A program made the position numbers and the translations under genes. Under the pieces are notes generated by a model. The model worked only from the letters and a program-made list of their open reading frames with translations. It was not told the origin of the DNA and ran no database searches. A DNA stretch of 64,000 nt from positions 67,799,709-67,863,708 of the forward strand of contig CM041084.1 in the NCBI GenBank assembly GCA_023079485.1. Direction: 5' to 3'. Below, piece by piece: positions 40,601 to 54,164 of the stretch (positions within the stretch are counted from its first letter, which is position 1; the number at the start of each line of letters is the position of its first letter). The stretch is from Archilochus colubris. Lineage: Eukaryota > Chordata > Aves > Apodiformes > Trochilidae.

Positions 40601-43600
40601 ACAGTGCGGTGCAAGTATAGTCCAATATGTGGTCTGTTTCTTCAAAACACTTTAGTATCTGTTGAACATAGAACCTATATATTTTTTCCAACAGATGTTT
40701 TCTAATCTGCCAAGTGAGAGCAGTAACAATTCTCTTCTTCCCAACATATGTCAGGTGCCCATATATATCAAATTTGGTTGCATTAAATGTTTGATAGTCC
40801 TGGTGATGTAATAATCTAAAAACTAAACCTAAGGCCCATCCTTTTGACAGATGTATCTTTCCAGAAGGTAGGAGGTGAAGAACACAGTAAATCAAAGTTA
40901 GCAGTAGGATTTATAACCTGAAGAAAGAAGGGACTTCCAGAATTCTCTTCAAAAGCAGGCAAAACTCTAATCTTATGTGCAGAGAAATCTTCTCATGGGT
41001 GATGATATCACATGCTGCATACTTCAAAAAGGTATAGCACTAGTAAGTCCTTCTAGGTATCTGTGCAAACACTATGTGCTTAAAGAAACTGTAACGGCCT
41101 GACACAGTCCTTATGGGATACTGCAAAACACAGCCCTGATGCCCAGAGGGTCTGGGGTACAAGAGGGACAAGTTTTCCTATTTCACCAGAAAAACAGCTG
41201 GGGCATCTAGCTATACTTTTGGCAGCAGGAGTAGTTCTCCCCTTGCTTTCTTTATCTTTTGCCCTTTTCTTGTAAGGTCCATGACAAAGTTATGTGTAAC
41301 ATCAGGATGAACCCTGGTACTGGCTTGGAAGAGGGCAAGTTTCACGGTTGTTCTACTGAAAATATTTTTCAAAAGAAAGCCCCTAGAAAAACATGCCTCC
41401 TTGTCTTACTATATTTTTAAAGAAACTCTATTATAGTATGCTAAAATCTGCTTCTCAGTGGGAGGTGCCTCAATTATTGCTTTTCTGTTTAATGAGGCCT
41501 AATATTTTTGCTTGCTAAAGCTAAGAGGAAGCAAAATCCTTTCTGGAGAAATAATATGACTACCTCTTATTTGGTACACATGCTTTCTCCTGAGGGATCA
41601 TAGAATCATGAAATATGCGGAGTCGGAAGGGACTTCTTTCCAAGTTAAAGCACAAGGATCATATACTTAGAGATCATTCAGCTGTGGTGCCTAGGAGCTA
41701 TGGGTAATGTTTTCCCCTGAATTTGCTCTCTGTAGCAGGGAGGCACTGTGTTTTCAATGAGAATTAATCCCTTTCTCAGTTTTCCTGTGTATTTTTCAGT
41801 TGCTTCTGCAATTCCACAGAACAAAGCTCATGAGTCCCTTGATGTGTTATGTGCGCCTGAGATAATCCAAGTAAGGTTATTCCCCCCCATCCCTTTCTTC
41901 CATTCAAAACAAACCTTTGTAAATAAGTATTAGGAGCTAATCTTGTATGTGACTAAGTTGTTTTTTGTGGGTTTCTTTTTTGAGAATTTTCCCCTTTCTA
42001 ATCTAAATTCATCCATGCTAAGCACCTGCCTTTATATATTCCAGCAAACACCTGTCCTGGGCTGATTGCTGCTTTTTATTTTTTTTAATTAAGAAGGGAA
42101 AGAGCAGAGTATGGGATCTCAGATACTTCCATCTTGGGTGGTTGTTATCTTTAGCTTGCCTACATGAAAATTCAAAATGGAAGCAGCTGGTCACAGGAAA
42201 AGTGCCTGAGGCCACGGTGCCTTTTGGAAAAAGACATTTCTTGCCCTGACTCTACTGAATACTTATCCATTTGGAGCCTTCTGAGCATTAGGATCTTAGG
42301 CACAGGGAGGGCTTGGGGGGGTGGGGATGGTGAAGATGTGAAAGCTATCCCTGCAGCTATTCTGTCAGCAAAGGACACAGTGCAGGTGAGAACTCTTTTT
42401 CCTTTCCCTGAACAGTTTAACAAGAAGTGAACTGTTTCCTTGCTTCTAGCTTCAGTCCTATTTCAAGTCTTTTATTTGTGACTCTGCCAGAAAGAAAAAC
42501 TGTCTTTTTGAAGTGTATGTGTGTACGAAAAGGCTATTTACTTACAGTATCTAAGCAAAAAAGCAATAATTTAAGAGTAGGTCATTCCTTCCTTTCCTTT
42601 CAAAGTCATTTTTCCCTCACAGGCAGAATTCCACTCAGAAGGGAGGAGGAAATCAAATTAGCTTTGTTAAATTCTTGTTTATGAATGTTTGATTCTTGTA
42701 CAGTAGAGATTTTCCAACTGGTCTCAATTTATCCATATGTCATCTTCTATAATCAGATTAATCTTCTGATTTTGCCTCCTTGATAACTTTAAGGCATATT
42801 TTCTTTTTGGTAAATAGAAATGTTAGTAGTAACCCAGATTTAGCAGAATGTGAAAACACTTGCTACAGAGGATGAAATGGCTACCCTGGCAAAGGTTGTG
42901 AGGCTTGTTCAGTAAACAGTTCTCTTTTTTGCACTGAAAAATGTTTCCACATTTTCTATGAATGTAATAGAAAGATAATACCTGCCTTCATAGTAATTAA
43001 TTAAGCAGGGTTTTCAAGCAGAATTCAAATGGTCTCACAACAACCTTTACAAGCACTAGATTAAATTCAAGCATTTCCTTCTTGCAGTCTGCTTCTCTGC
43101 ATCCAGCATAATCCTGGGTTTTATAATTAATAAATGTATGGCTGTTTTTTGGCAATTTCTGCTGCAAATACAGCTCCACCCTAGCAGGCAGGAAGAAATG
43201 ATGACTGTGGGTTAGAGATTTCTAGGGCCCTGAGAAAACTGGCCCCACCAGAATTGTGTAGCTCTGTGGGCTGGGCTGATTCAATATCCTCCAGCTGTTA
43301 ACAAGGATGGTCCTGTTTCTCTCACCCTGCCTCAGATGTTACCTTTATTATTTTCTTTAGGCAGTTGCAGGGCATGTCTGACCCCTCTACCAGCCAGTTC
43401 TGCTCCCTAAACTCCGCTGTCAGGAACAGTGAACTGGGGCTGGGAAAAAAAGCTTTTTCTTGGATTAGGGAGTGTGCCAGAGAGAGAACTGGTGCAAAGG
43501 AGAAGGAAAGGACAGGCAGCTGGAAACAGGAGAGAGCAAAGAAAGATGTTTGGTCAGTTCAGCCATGTAGTGTGACAACATCCTGAACTCTCCCTTAAGG

Positions 43601-45759
43601 AACCCAAATTATTTTAAACAGTGTATGCTAAATGCCACCACAAACTACTGCAGCTTGTAGCAAACATCACAAGATGCAATTTAGAGCTTGCTTGGTGCCA
43701 GCTTGAGTTACAAGTAACTATCAGATTGCAAGATAAAGTAAGGAGGCTAAGGAACAAAAGAAACAGTGACTAGCAGATCGAAGTCACTATCTGTGCCTCC
43801 TTTCTTGATGACCTGCAGGAAATAAGCTACCCTGGAAAACATGATATTGACATTTCATTTATATTGATGCTGGAATCTTAGTCATCTCATGACTGGAGGA
43901 CCCAGTTTGTAGAGATAGCAGATGTATTTCATCTACTGAGCCATCTTAAAAGGTAGATGCAGCCTGGATGGGGGCAGGAGCCATCTGGCTGCTACTTATC
44001 ACGTCTGGTGTGCCAAGTGGAAATAATGAGAGGCTGCATTGTTTTGCCTTTCTTCTCAGTAAATTGCTGCCTGATGATGATCAACACATTTTTTCCCATT
44101 CAGGAGTCATTTTGTGACATGTGATCATGTTTATTATGGTAGATTTGGAAGACGGATGAGTGGGGTTCTGTTTGCTGTGTCCTGTACAACCATGTTCACA
44201 GAAATCCTGGGCTCTCAGAAGTTTAAGTTCACTTAAAGCTATAGGGTATGGAAGAAACACTGGGTTCATGAGGAAAACTCCTTCAAGAGGAGCAAGGGTC
44301 ATTTTAGAATTGAGAGTGCCATAACTGCTCTGTAATGAGAGGTTCTCTCAAAGATCATCCTCTCCCCTCTTTTGTTCTTGGCCAAACACACTTCCCCAGG
44401 TACAATAAACACAAGCACAGAGAAATCAACAATGAAACTGCTTTTGCTCATTCATGAAAACATGCTCAGCATTGTAGTACTTAATTGTTTTTAGTGTCTG
44501 TAGTGGGTTGTAATTTTGAAACAAAAATAGATTTTCCTTTTGTGGTATTTTATGACTAGAATTAAAAATATGATCGTGATTATTCCACCTTCTTGCTGGC
44601 AGAAATATTCTTCTGTCTTGGTGAAATCAGACAGTCCTCATCAGGTGGGAATACTGTAGTCACCAAGTAGAAGGCAAACAATAAGCTAATAAGCAGAGCC
44701 TGCTCATCTGAGTACCAACAAAGATTCAAAAAGTCATGTAGCCTTTGGAACACATGCCTGAGGAACACATGACATCACCCATCACAAGTATGTGACAATA
44801 AAGCCATAGGCAGACATTTTGTATGCCCAAGAGGCTTTCACATTTGTACACTTGTGATTCTTTTGTGAACAATAGGATATTACTGACTGCCATGAAAATG
44901 TGGGATCCCTGTTGCCTCCCTCCTGCATCCATCGCCTTAGCTCTGCTGTTGCCTTGACAACAGGCAAGGCAGGGTTGATGCAGGCAGTGAACAGGCTGTG
45001 GGGCTGCTCAGTTTTGGCTGCTGAGGAGCACAGGGGCACTCCTGGGTACATGCACTACCCTTTGTATGAGTGGGAGAGTTTTGACTTTCATTTACAATTT
45101 GGACTCTTAGAATTTATGAAGTTAAAAAAATACAAATAGGGAACTCCCATATCAGCTAAAATAGTATTGGTAGCTAGGACTTGCTGAAGTCCTTGCCAAA
45201 AAGCAGGGCTCCAAACTGACACTGAAGTAATCAATGTTTGAATTGCTTCAGTATGTGTTCATGGATTCAGCTTTGCTGTAGATGGAGGAGTTTACACATA
45301 CCTCCCTAAGGCTACTCAGTTTTAAAACCTGGAGCTACATCCCCCCCAAAACAATGAGGATCCACAAAGAGGAGTGCTATAGCAGCTAGGAATTAGTTTC
45401 TTAATAAAAGCTCCAAATCCTCAGTGGAATGATGATAAAATTATAGAAGGCCACTATGTGCATGTGGGAATAAGACAGTTCAGGGAGTGTCCAGTTGCCT
45501 TCAGGAGGGGAATTGGGATCCTTCAAGATGGTTCTTTGTAGATTGTCAAGAATACTTTGACACCTGAAAAGCTCTTCAAAGGCTGTGTGGTTCCCACAGA
45601 GGTACAGTTCTGTGGCCATTCCGCCAGTATTGAGAAGACATAGCCAAACCCAAAAGGATGCATCTAGAAATGCATAGGCATGAGTTTCTTAAGCAATAAC
45701 AAAGACTGCCAGTGATCAAGAATTACAGAAATACGTCATTTCCCTGACCCTTGTTCAGG
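37691..45759. other. intergenic between the two tubulin genes, unique part
   Basis: 8 kb without recognised genes. The only identifiable repeat is a CR1 tail at 41598-41690. Small open frames look like chance. Confidence 0.6.
41598..41690 (-). mobile_element. CR1 LINE 3' tail remnant, minus strand
   Basis: ATCATAGAATCATGAAATAT followed by GGAAGGGACTTCTT is the reverse complement of a CR1 3' terminus. Confidence 0.6.
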
Positions 45760-46310
45760 ACAATCAGTCCTACCTCTCAGCCTGTCCTCACATGACAGAT
45801 GCTTGGATTCCTTAACCACCTTTGTGGCTATTCATTTGAGCCCCTCCAGTATGTCCACCTCCTTCTTGTACTGGGGAGCCCAGAATCGTGCAAAACTCCG
45901 CATGTGTCTCACCACAACAGATCCTCTTTCACAACCTGCTGATAACTCTCTTCCTAATACAGCCTAGGTTACTATTGGACACCCAATTTGGTGTCCATCA
46001 GGACCCCAGGTTCTTTTTTTGCCAATCTGATTTCCATCTGGGTAGCACCCAGGCTGTACTGGAGCCTGGAGTTGTTCTTCCCCGAGTGCAGGACTTTGTT
46101 GCTCCACTTGTTGAACTGTATGGGTTTCTGTCAGCCAGTTTCTCTAGTCTGACAGGATCCCTCTGGATGGCAGCAGGATGCTCTGGACTATTGGCTGCTC
46201 TTCATAGTTTTGTGTCATCATCAGACTTGCTGAGGGTGCACTTTGTTACCATATGTCATTACTGAACATATTAACAGTGTTGGGATCAGTCACTGGGGAA
46301 CACCACTCTC
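45760..46310 (-). mobile_element. old CR1 LINE, minus strand, 3' portion
   Basis: Decayed antisense CR1 wording (for example CTGGGGAGCCCAGAAT, and TTGGGATCAGTCACTGGGG near the right end). It resumes after the nested insert at about 48080. The left boundary is approximate. Confidence 0.7.
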
Positions 46311-46640
46311 CTTGTTTCACTGGGGTAGAATTGCTGGCCAGCCATGGAGGGAAGGCCATCAGTAGCTCTGAGTCAGCTGGGAGCTTAAGTCAGGGCAGCT
46401 GACACCAACTGACTAACAGGTGTATCCCATGGCTTACCTCATGCTCATTATAAAAGGGGGAAGTATGCTGAGAGCAGAGGTTTCTATTTTCTGGGGTCCT
46501 CTCTCTTGGTTTCCTGTTCCTTCTGCTGCTCCTGAGGGCTAGGCTGAGTGTAAGCTTTATATACTTAATGTTTGTTTTAGTTTTGTTATTTTATTAAATC
46601 TGTTTCTATTTCAGTCCATGAGACTTCTCTTCCTGACTGC
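46311..46640 (+). mobile_element. ERVL-like LTR remnant, left part
   Basis: Resembles avian ERVL LTRs: GGGCAGCTGACACCAACTGA, then CTCATGCTCATTATAAAAGG (TATA region), then ATTAAA (46592) with TCTGTTTCTATTTCAG. Non-coding relic of an endogenous retrovirus; no viral gene was seen. Boundaries are approximate. Confidence 0.55.
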
Positions 46641-47975
46641 TAGTCTCAACTCTGTGTCTGGTAAGATCATGGAGCAGATCCTCTTGGAGGCACTTCTGAA
46701 GCAGAAGATTAACAAAGAGGTGATTGGGTATAATCAAGACATCTTCACCAGGGGCAAACTGTGCCTGACAAACCTTACGGCCTTCGATGAAAATGTCACA
46801 ACATCAATAGACAAGGGAAGAGCAACCAACATCATTTACCCAGACCTGAGCAAAGCCTTTGACATCCTGGTGTCCTAGCTGGTAAAATATGGGTTTGATG
46901 ACTGGACCACTTGGTGGATAAAGAACTGGCTTGATGGCTGCACCCAAAGGGTGGCTGTCAATGGGTCCATGTCCAAGTGGAGGCCAGTGATAAATGGAGT
47001 CCCTCAAGGGTCAATACGGGGATAGGTCCTGTTTAACATCTTTATTGGTAACATGGATGGTGGCATTAAGTGCACTCTCACTGATGACCCCAAGCTGTGT
47101 GGTGCAGCTGACACTCTGGAGGGAAGGGATGCCATCCAGCGGGACCTTGACAGGCTGGAGAGCTGGGCCCATGGCAACCTCATGAAGTTCAACAAGACCA
47201 AGTGCAAGGTCCTGCATCTGGTTCGAGGCAATCCCAAACACTGATGTGGGCTGGGCAGTGACTGGATGGAGAACAGCCTTGAGAAAAAGGACTTGGGGGT
47301 GATGATGGATGAGAAGCTCAACACAAGCACTCAGTGTACACTTGCAGCCCAGAAAGCCACCTGGATCCTTGGCTGCATCAAGAGAAGCATGGCCAGCTGG
47401 TTGAGGGAGGTGATTCTCCCCCGCTACTCTGCTCTCATGAGACCCCAGCAGGAGTACTGTGTCCAGTTTTGGACACAGGAGGGCCTATTACAGGAGGGCC
47501 ATGGAAGTGATGGAGCATGTCCAGAGAAGGGCCATGAGGATGATCAAAGGGCTGGAGCACCTCTCCTGTGAAACAGACTGAGAGAGTTGGGGTTGTTCAG
47601 ACTGAAGATGAGAAAGCTCTGGGGAGACCTAGTTGTAGCCTTCCAGTATCTGAAGGGGGTCTACAAGAAAGCTGGTGAGGAATATTTTAGGATTTCAAGT
47701 AGTGATAGGAGTATGGGGAATTGATTCAAACTAGAGGAGGGTAGATTTAGCTTAGATGTTAGGAAGTTCTCCACCATGGGTGTGCTAAGACACAGGAACA
47801 GGTTGCCCAGAGGTGGTGGAAGCCCCATCCCAGGAAGTTTTTAAGGCCAGGCTGGACAGGGCTCTGAGCAAGCTGACCCAGTGGGAGATGTCCCTGCCCA
47901 TGACAGGAGGGTTGAAGCTAGATGATCTTAAAGGTTTCTTCCAACTGTGACAATTCTATGGTTTTATGATTCTGA
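46641..47975 (+). mobile_element. CR1 LINE, 5'-truncated, plus strand
   Basis: Reverse-transcriptase frame pieces read [23 protein letters not shown] and DLSKAF, then a stop at 46876. Further on, a broken GVPQGS motif and [14 protein letters not shown]. The 3'UTR ends in CR1 wording and TTCTATGGTTTTATGATTCT. In-frame stops show it is dead. It is younger than the flanking antisense CR1. Confidence 0.9.
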
Positions 47976-48060
47976 TTCCCTGTCTCACCTGGGAAGGGAT
48001 CATGGGGTGAGAGAGTAAACTGCTTCAGTTTAGGCCAGATACAGCCTAAATGAAGAAAAC
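47976..48060 (+). mobile_element. probable right part of the ERVL-like LTR
   Basis: After the CR1 tail, GATTCCCTGTCTCACCTGGG and GAGAGAGTAAACTGC resemble the final segment of avian ERVL LTRs, suggesting the plus-strand CR1 landed inside the LTR. The match is weak and by eye. Confidence 0.35.
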
Positions 48061-48079
48061 CACCAGTGGCTAGCTTCTG

Positions 48080-50040
48080 AACTTCGTGCTGCTGATCTCA
48101 AGCTCTCAGCCTAGCAGTTCAGCGAGTTTTCACTCCCTCTTGCTGTCCATTTTTCTAGAACATACCTCATCATTTTGCTTACAGGGATGTTATAGGAGTA
48201 ATTTCAAAAGCCTCTACAAAATAAGCAATGTTAACTGCTCTTTGCTCATCTACCAAGCCAGTCACTTTGTTGTAGGAGGTCATTGAGTTGGTGAGGCATG
48301 ATTGCCCCTTCATAAATCCATAATAACTAGTCCCAGTCACCTTCTTAACCTTAATATGTTCAGAATTAGGTTTTGGAAGAACTCATCCCACCATCTTTCT
48401 AGGAACTGAGGTGAAGCCTGCTAGCCCAGAGATCCCCTTTCTTGCCTTTGAAGTTAGAGTAATGCTTTTTTGTATTCCAAGTCACTGAAAACCTCACAGA
48501 TTGGCGTGATTTTTCAAAGATTATCAAGAATGTTTCCACAATGGTATCTGCCAGCTCACGTCACTCAGAGTTGCATTTCATCAAGACCTATGGCCCTTCG
48601 TATGTTCAATTTATTTAGATGTTCCCCAAAATGATCTTTCTCTACCAAGAGTAAGTCTTCATTGCCCCAGACTTCCCAGCAGGTCTCAAAAGATTTTGAT
48701 TTGTAAGGGGGGGATATCTTAGTAGTGCAAAACAAGGTGAAGAAGACACTGAGCTACCTCAGTTTTTTCCATGTTCTTTTGTTACTGAGTGATGTCCTCT
48801 TCCATATTCAGTAGCGGGTCCATACTTTCTTTTGCTGAAGACACACATACAGAAGTTCTCCTCACTGTCCTTCACATCCTTTGCTTTTACTTTCATAACC
48901 TTGCACATTAGGACAGTGACTCTGTGTTACTCCAGGATACACCTGAGTCTACTTCCAGATCCTGAAAACTTCCTTGTTCATCTACACAGCTGTCCTGCCA
49001 CCTTTGTTTGAATTTCTTGCTTGTTGGCATGAACCATTCTTGAGGCTGAAGGAGGTGATCCCTGAAAGTCAACCAGCTCTCCTGGACTCTTCTGTCCAAG
49101 ATCATCTCCCGTAGAATTCTTCCAGACGGATATCTGGGAAGGCTAAAATCTGCATTCCTGAAGACTAGGGAATTGTGACTCTGCAATTTACCTTGTTCCT
49201 TTCCATCAGGATCTTGACCTTCACCATCTCAAGGTCCCTGCAGCCAAGGCTGCCCTGAGCTTTCACAACCCTGACTACTTCTTGCTTGCCTGTAATATCC
49301 AGTCCAGCAGAATGTCCTCTCTTATAGACTCCTTGATAATCTGTGACAGGAAGTTATCACTAATGCACTCTACAAAACTCCTGGATTGCTTGTAGCCTGC
49401 TCTGTTATCCCTACAGCAGATATTGGGAAGATTGAGGTCTTCCTTGAGAATTTCTTCCAGTTGTCTGAAGGTCTTATCTACATCTTTTCCTGATCAGATG
49501 TTTAGCAGACACCCACCACAACAGAGGCATCTATTTGCCTGATAATCCTGACCCTTTCTCTGGCTCATCATCCAATCCCAGGCAGAGCTCTGTGTGTTTC
49601 TGCTGCTCTCTCACAAAAGGGCAACTCACCTTCCAGCCTGTCCCCTCTAAAGGGCTTGCAGCACTCCAGTTGTGTGAGCTGTCCCACCATTTCTCTGTGA
49701 TCCCAGAGAGATCACAGCCCTGCAACAGGGCATAGGTCTCTAATTCATCACATTTATTGCCCATGTTGCATGTATTGGAGTCTCCTCCAACACCAGGCAC
49801 CCAGGCCTGCTGATTGCCTGGGAAAAGTGCAAGAGCTTGCCCTGATGTGTTGTCCACTCAGCACTTGTGTATTGAGAACTCACTAGAGCTCTGGTGTACT
49901 GAATATGAGGTACCTTGTTTCTGCATCCTCTTTATCAGCCCACTCCAAAGCTTCCTCATTTGAAGGTGGGTTGTCATCTCCCCTAGTCCTAGCTTAAAGG
50001 TGTCCTTGCTAGTTTGGTCAGCTGAATGGCAAAGACACTC
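48080..50040 (-). mobile_element. old CR1 LINE, minus strand, RT and endonuclease portion
   Basis: Continuation of the antisense CR1. On the minus strand, degraded peptide pieces match CR1 ORF2: ESWLTFRDHLLQPQE (endonuclease-RT linker), EDLNLPNICCRDN and SRSFVECISDNFLSQ (endonuclease), and MGNKCDELETYA with ITEKWWDSSHNWSA (endonuclease start). Frames are broken by stops and shifts. Confidence 0.75.
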
Positions 50041-50789
50041 TCCCTAATGAAAAGTTTACAGCAGTGATTTGATTAACATTTTATAGTCAAATTCAATAGT
50101 TTCTGCACCATCCATTACAGATACTACTGAAATGTATTTCAGATATTCTCCTTGGCACTAGTGTGTGGGGGTGCAGATGTGTATCTGAGTTCAAATACAT
50201 TGCTGCCATTGTTGATCTTAACCTGTCCTTCCTCCCTCAGTCATCTGCCACGTACTTACAGCTCAGTTTATTTCTACGTGGGAACGAGCAGAGATGCTCG
50301 GAGGAGGAGGATCCAAAATCTTCCAAAACTAGGTGTATGGTAGGTGTCTGGTAAGATAGAACATAATTTCACTTATACCAAAGAAGATGCCCCACTCCTA
50401 GGAGCATTCAAACTGCTGTCACGGCCAGAAAAAAGGAATTCTTCAGCAGCAGCATGAAGTTTCACTCCAGTCCTCTGTGTTCCTGAAATTATTGCCCCAC
50501 ACATACAGGTTTCGCAGCATAATCTGAGAGGGGGTCTGCGCTGCCCCTCTCAGCTGTGACCTCTCTCGTCGCCACTCAGTCCCGTCTTGTTTCAGGTGCG
50601 TGAGCTACAGGCAGAGGATGCTTGCACTTTAAATCTACTGAAACGCCATTTGAGAGTCCGGAGGTAGAAACATGGGCTTGGGGGTGCTAATAAATCGGCG
50701 CAGTGCACGCTGCGCTGCTGTGGAACAGAAGTCGGGGACTGAACTCCCACAGGTTGTGGCAGGAGGAGTGAGCCTGGGAGGTCTCATCA
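50041..50789. other. intergenic, upstream of TUBB2A
   Basis: Unique-looking sequence between the CR1 and the TUBB2A CpG island. Nothing was recognised. Confidence 0.55.
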
Positions 50790-50924
50790 TTATATTTCCA
50801 GCCCGAGACGCGCCTCTACCGCCTCACCTTTCCGCCGGCTGCAGGTGGGTCCTTCCAGCCCATTGAACCCGGACCGGGACCCGGACCCAGGTTCAGACAA
50901 TGCCGCAGCCCCGCCCCCCGCCCC

Positions 50925-50988
50925 ATTGGCCGCGCTCCGTTCCCCCCACGACGTCACCGGCGGGGAGGGGAGCGGCGCCCGATTTAAG
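50925..50988 (+). promoter_or_regulatory. TUBB2A core promoter
   Basis: Inverted CCAAT (ATTGG 50925-50929), CRE core CGACGTCA (50949-50956) and TTTAAG (50983-50988) inside GATTTAAGGCGCGG. The block from ACGTCACC to the TATA-like box is almost the same as in TUBB2B. Here the CRE core ACGTCA is intact, whereas TUBB2B has ATGTCA. Confidence 0.7.
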
Positions 50989-51096
50989 GCGCGGAACCGG
51001 GGCGCGGCCGCCGCTACGGGCGGAGGAAAGGGCGGCGGTAACAGCACCGGCACCAGCGGAGACGTCGTCAGAGCGGCAGCCTCGGGCACCGGCACC

Positions 51097-53581
<2,485 letters not shown>

Positions 53582-53800
53582 AGTCCCCTGGTATCAAAAG
53601 AACTTCTGTAAAGCAGGCATGTGTACTGGATGACTTCTGATAGTGGTGGTGAAGCATGTTTTCTAGAAACCGTGTGCCCAGTTATCCTCTCAGTATTTGT
53701 AACTTTGACGGATTTCTCAGTGTAACGGTTCTGAATCCCAGTTATTCCAATGTTTTTGTTTATTGTTAAGAGCACATAAAGGCATGTATTCTAGATCATG
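53582..53800 (+). other. TUBB2A: TUBB2A 3'UTR
   Basis: Short AT-rich tail unlike that of TUBB2B. The only signal-like hexamer is CATAAA at 53775-53780 in CACATAAAGGC. The end is inferred. Confidence 0.5.
53759..53764 (-). terminator. candidate BPHL poly(A) signal
   Basis: Plus TTTATT is AATAAA on the minus strand, about 313 nt past the BPHL stop. If used, the BPHL 3'UTR overlaps the end of the TUBB2A 3'UTR. Confidence 0.45.
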
Positions 53801-54076
53801 TTTTCTGTCTTTCTTAACACCTCTATTGGACATAGGACATGTATTTGGTCCATGTGGCAAGATGTAAATTTAAAGACATATCCTGCAGCACAGGAGTGCA
53901 CCCTGATGCACCGACACTTACATATTCACAAAGTTCATGCTTCTCATGCAAATATTTTCCATGGTTTTTTCTTACACAGCTCAAACCTACCTCTAACTTG
54001 AATGAAAATGGAAAGTCAATTAGAATTTCCAAACCAGGCAAGGTCAAACTCCTCTAACTTTTTTTTACAGTTTAAG

Positions 54077-54164
54077 TCAGCGTAGGAATTCTTCCACTTG
54101 TCTGTTGAAGTCTTCTGCAAAACGCAGGTGTAGGTTATGCTTTGCTTCTGGCATCAGAAGCAAC
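54077..54164 (-). CDS. BPHL: BPHL last exon with catalytic His
   Basis: 88 nt, (R)LLLMPEAKHNLHLRF through VEEFLR and TGA at 54079-54077. Acceptor CTTTTCAG. Confidence 0.93.
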
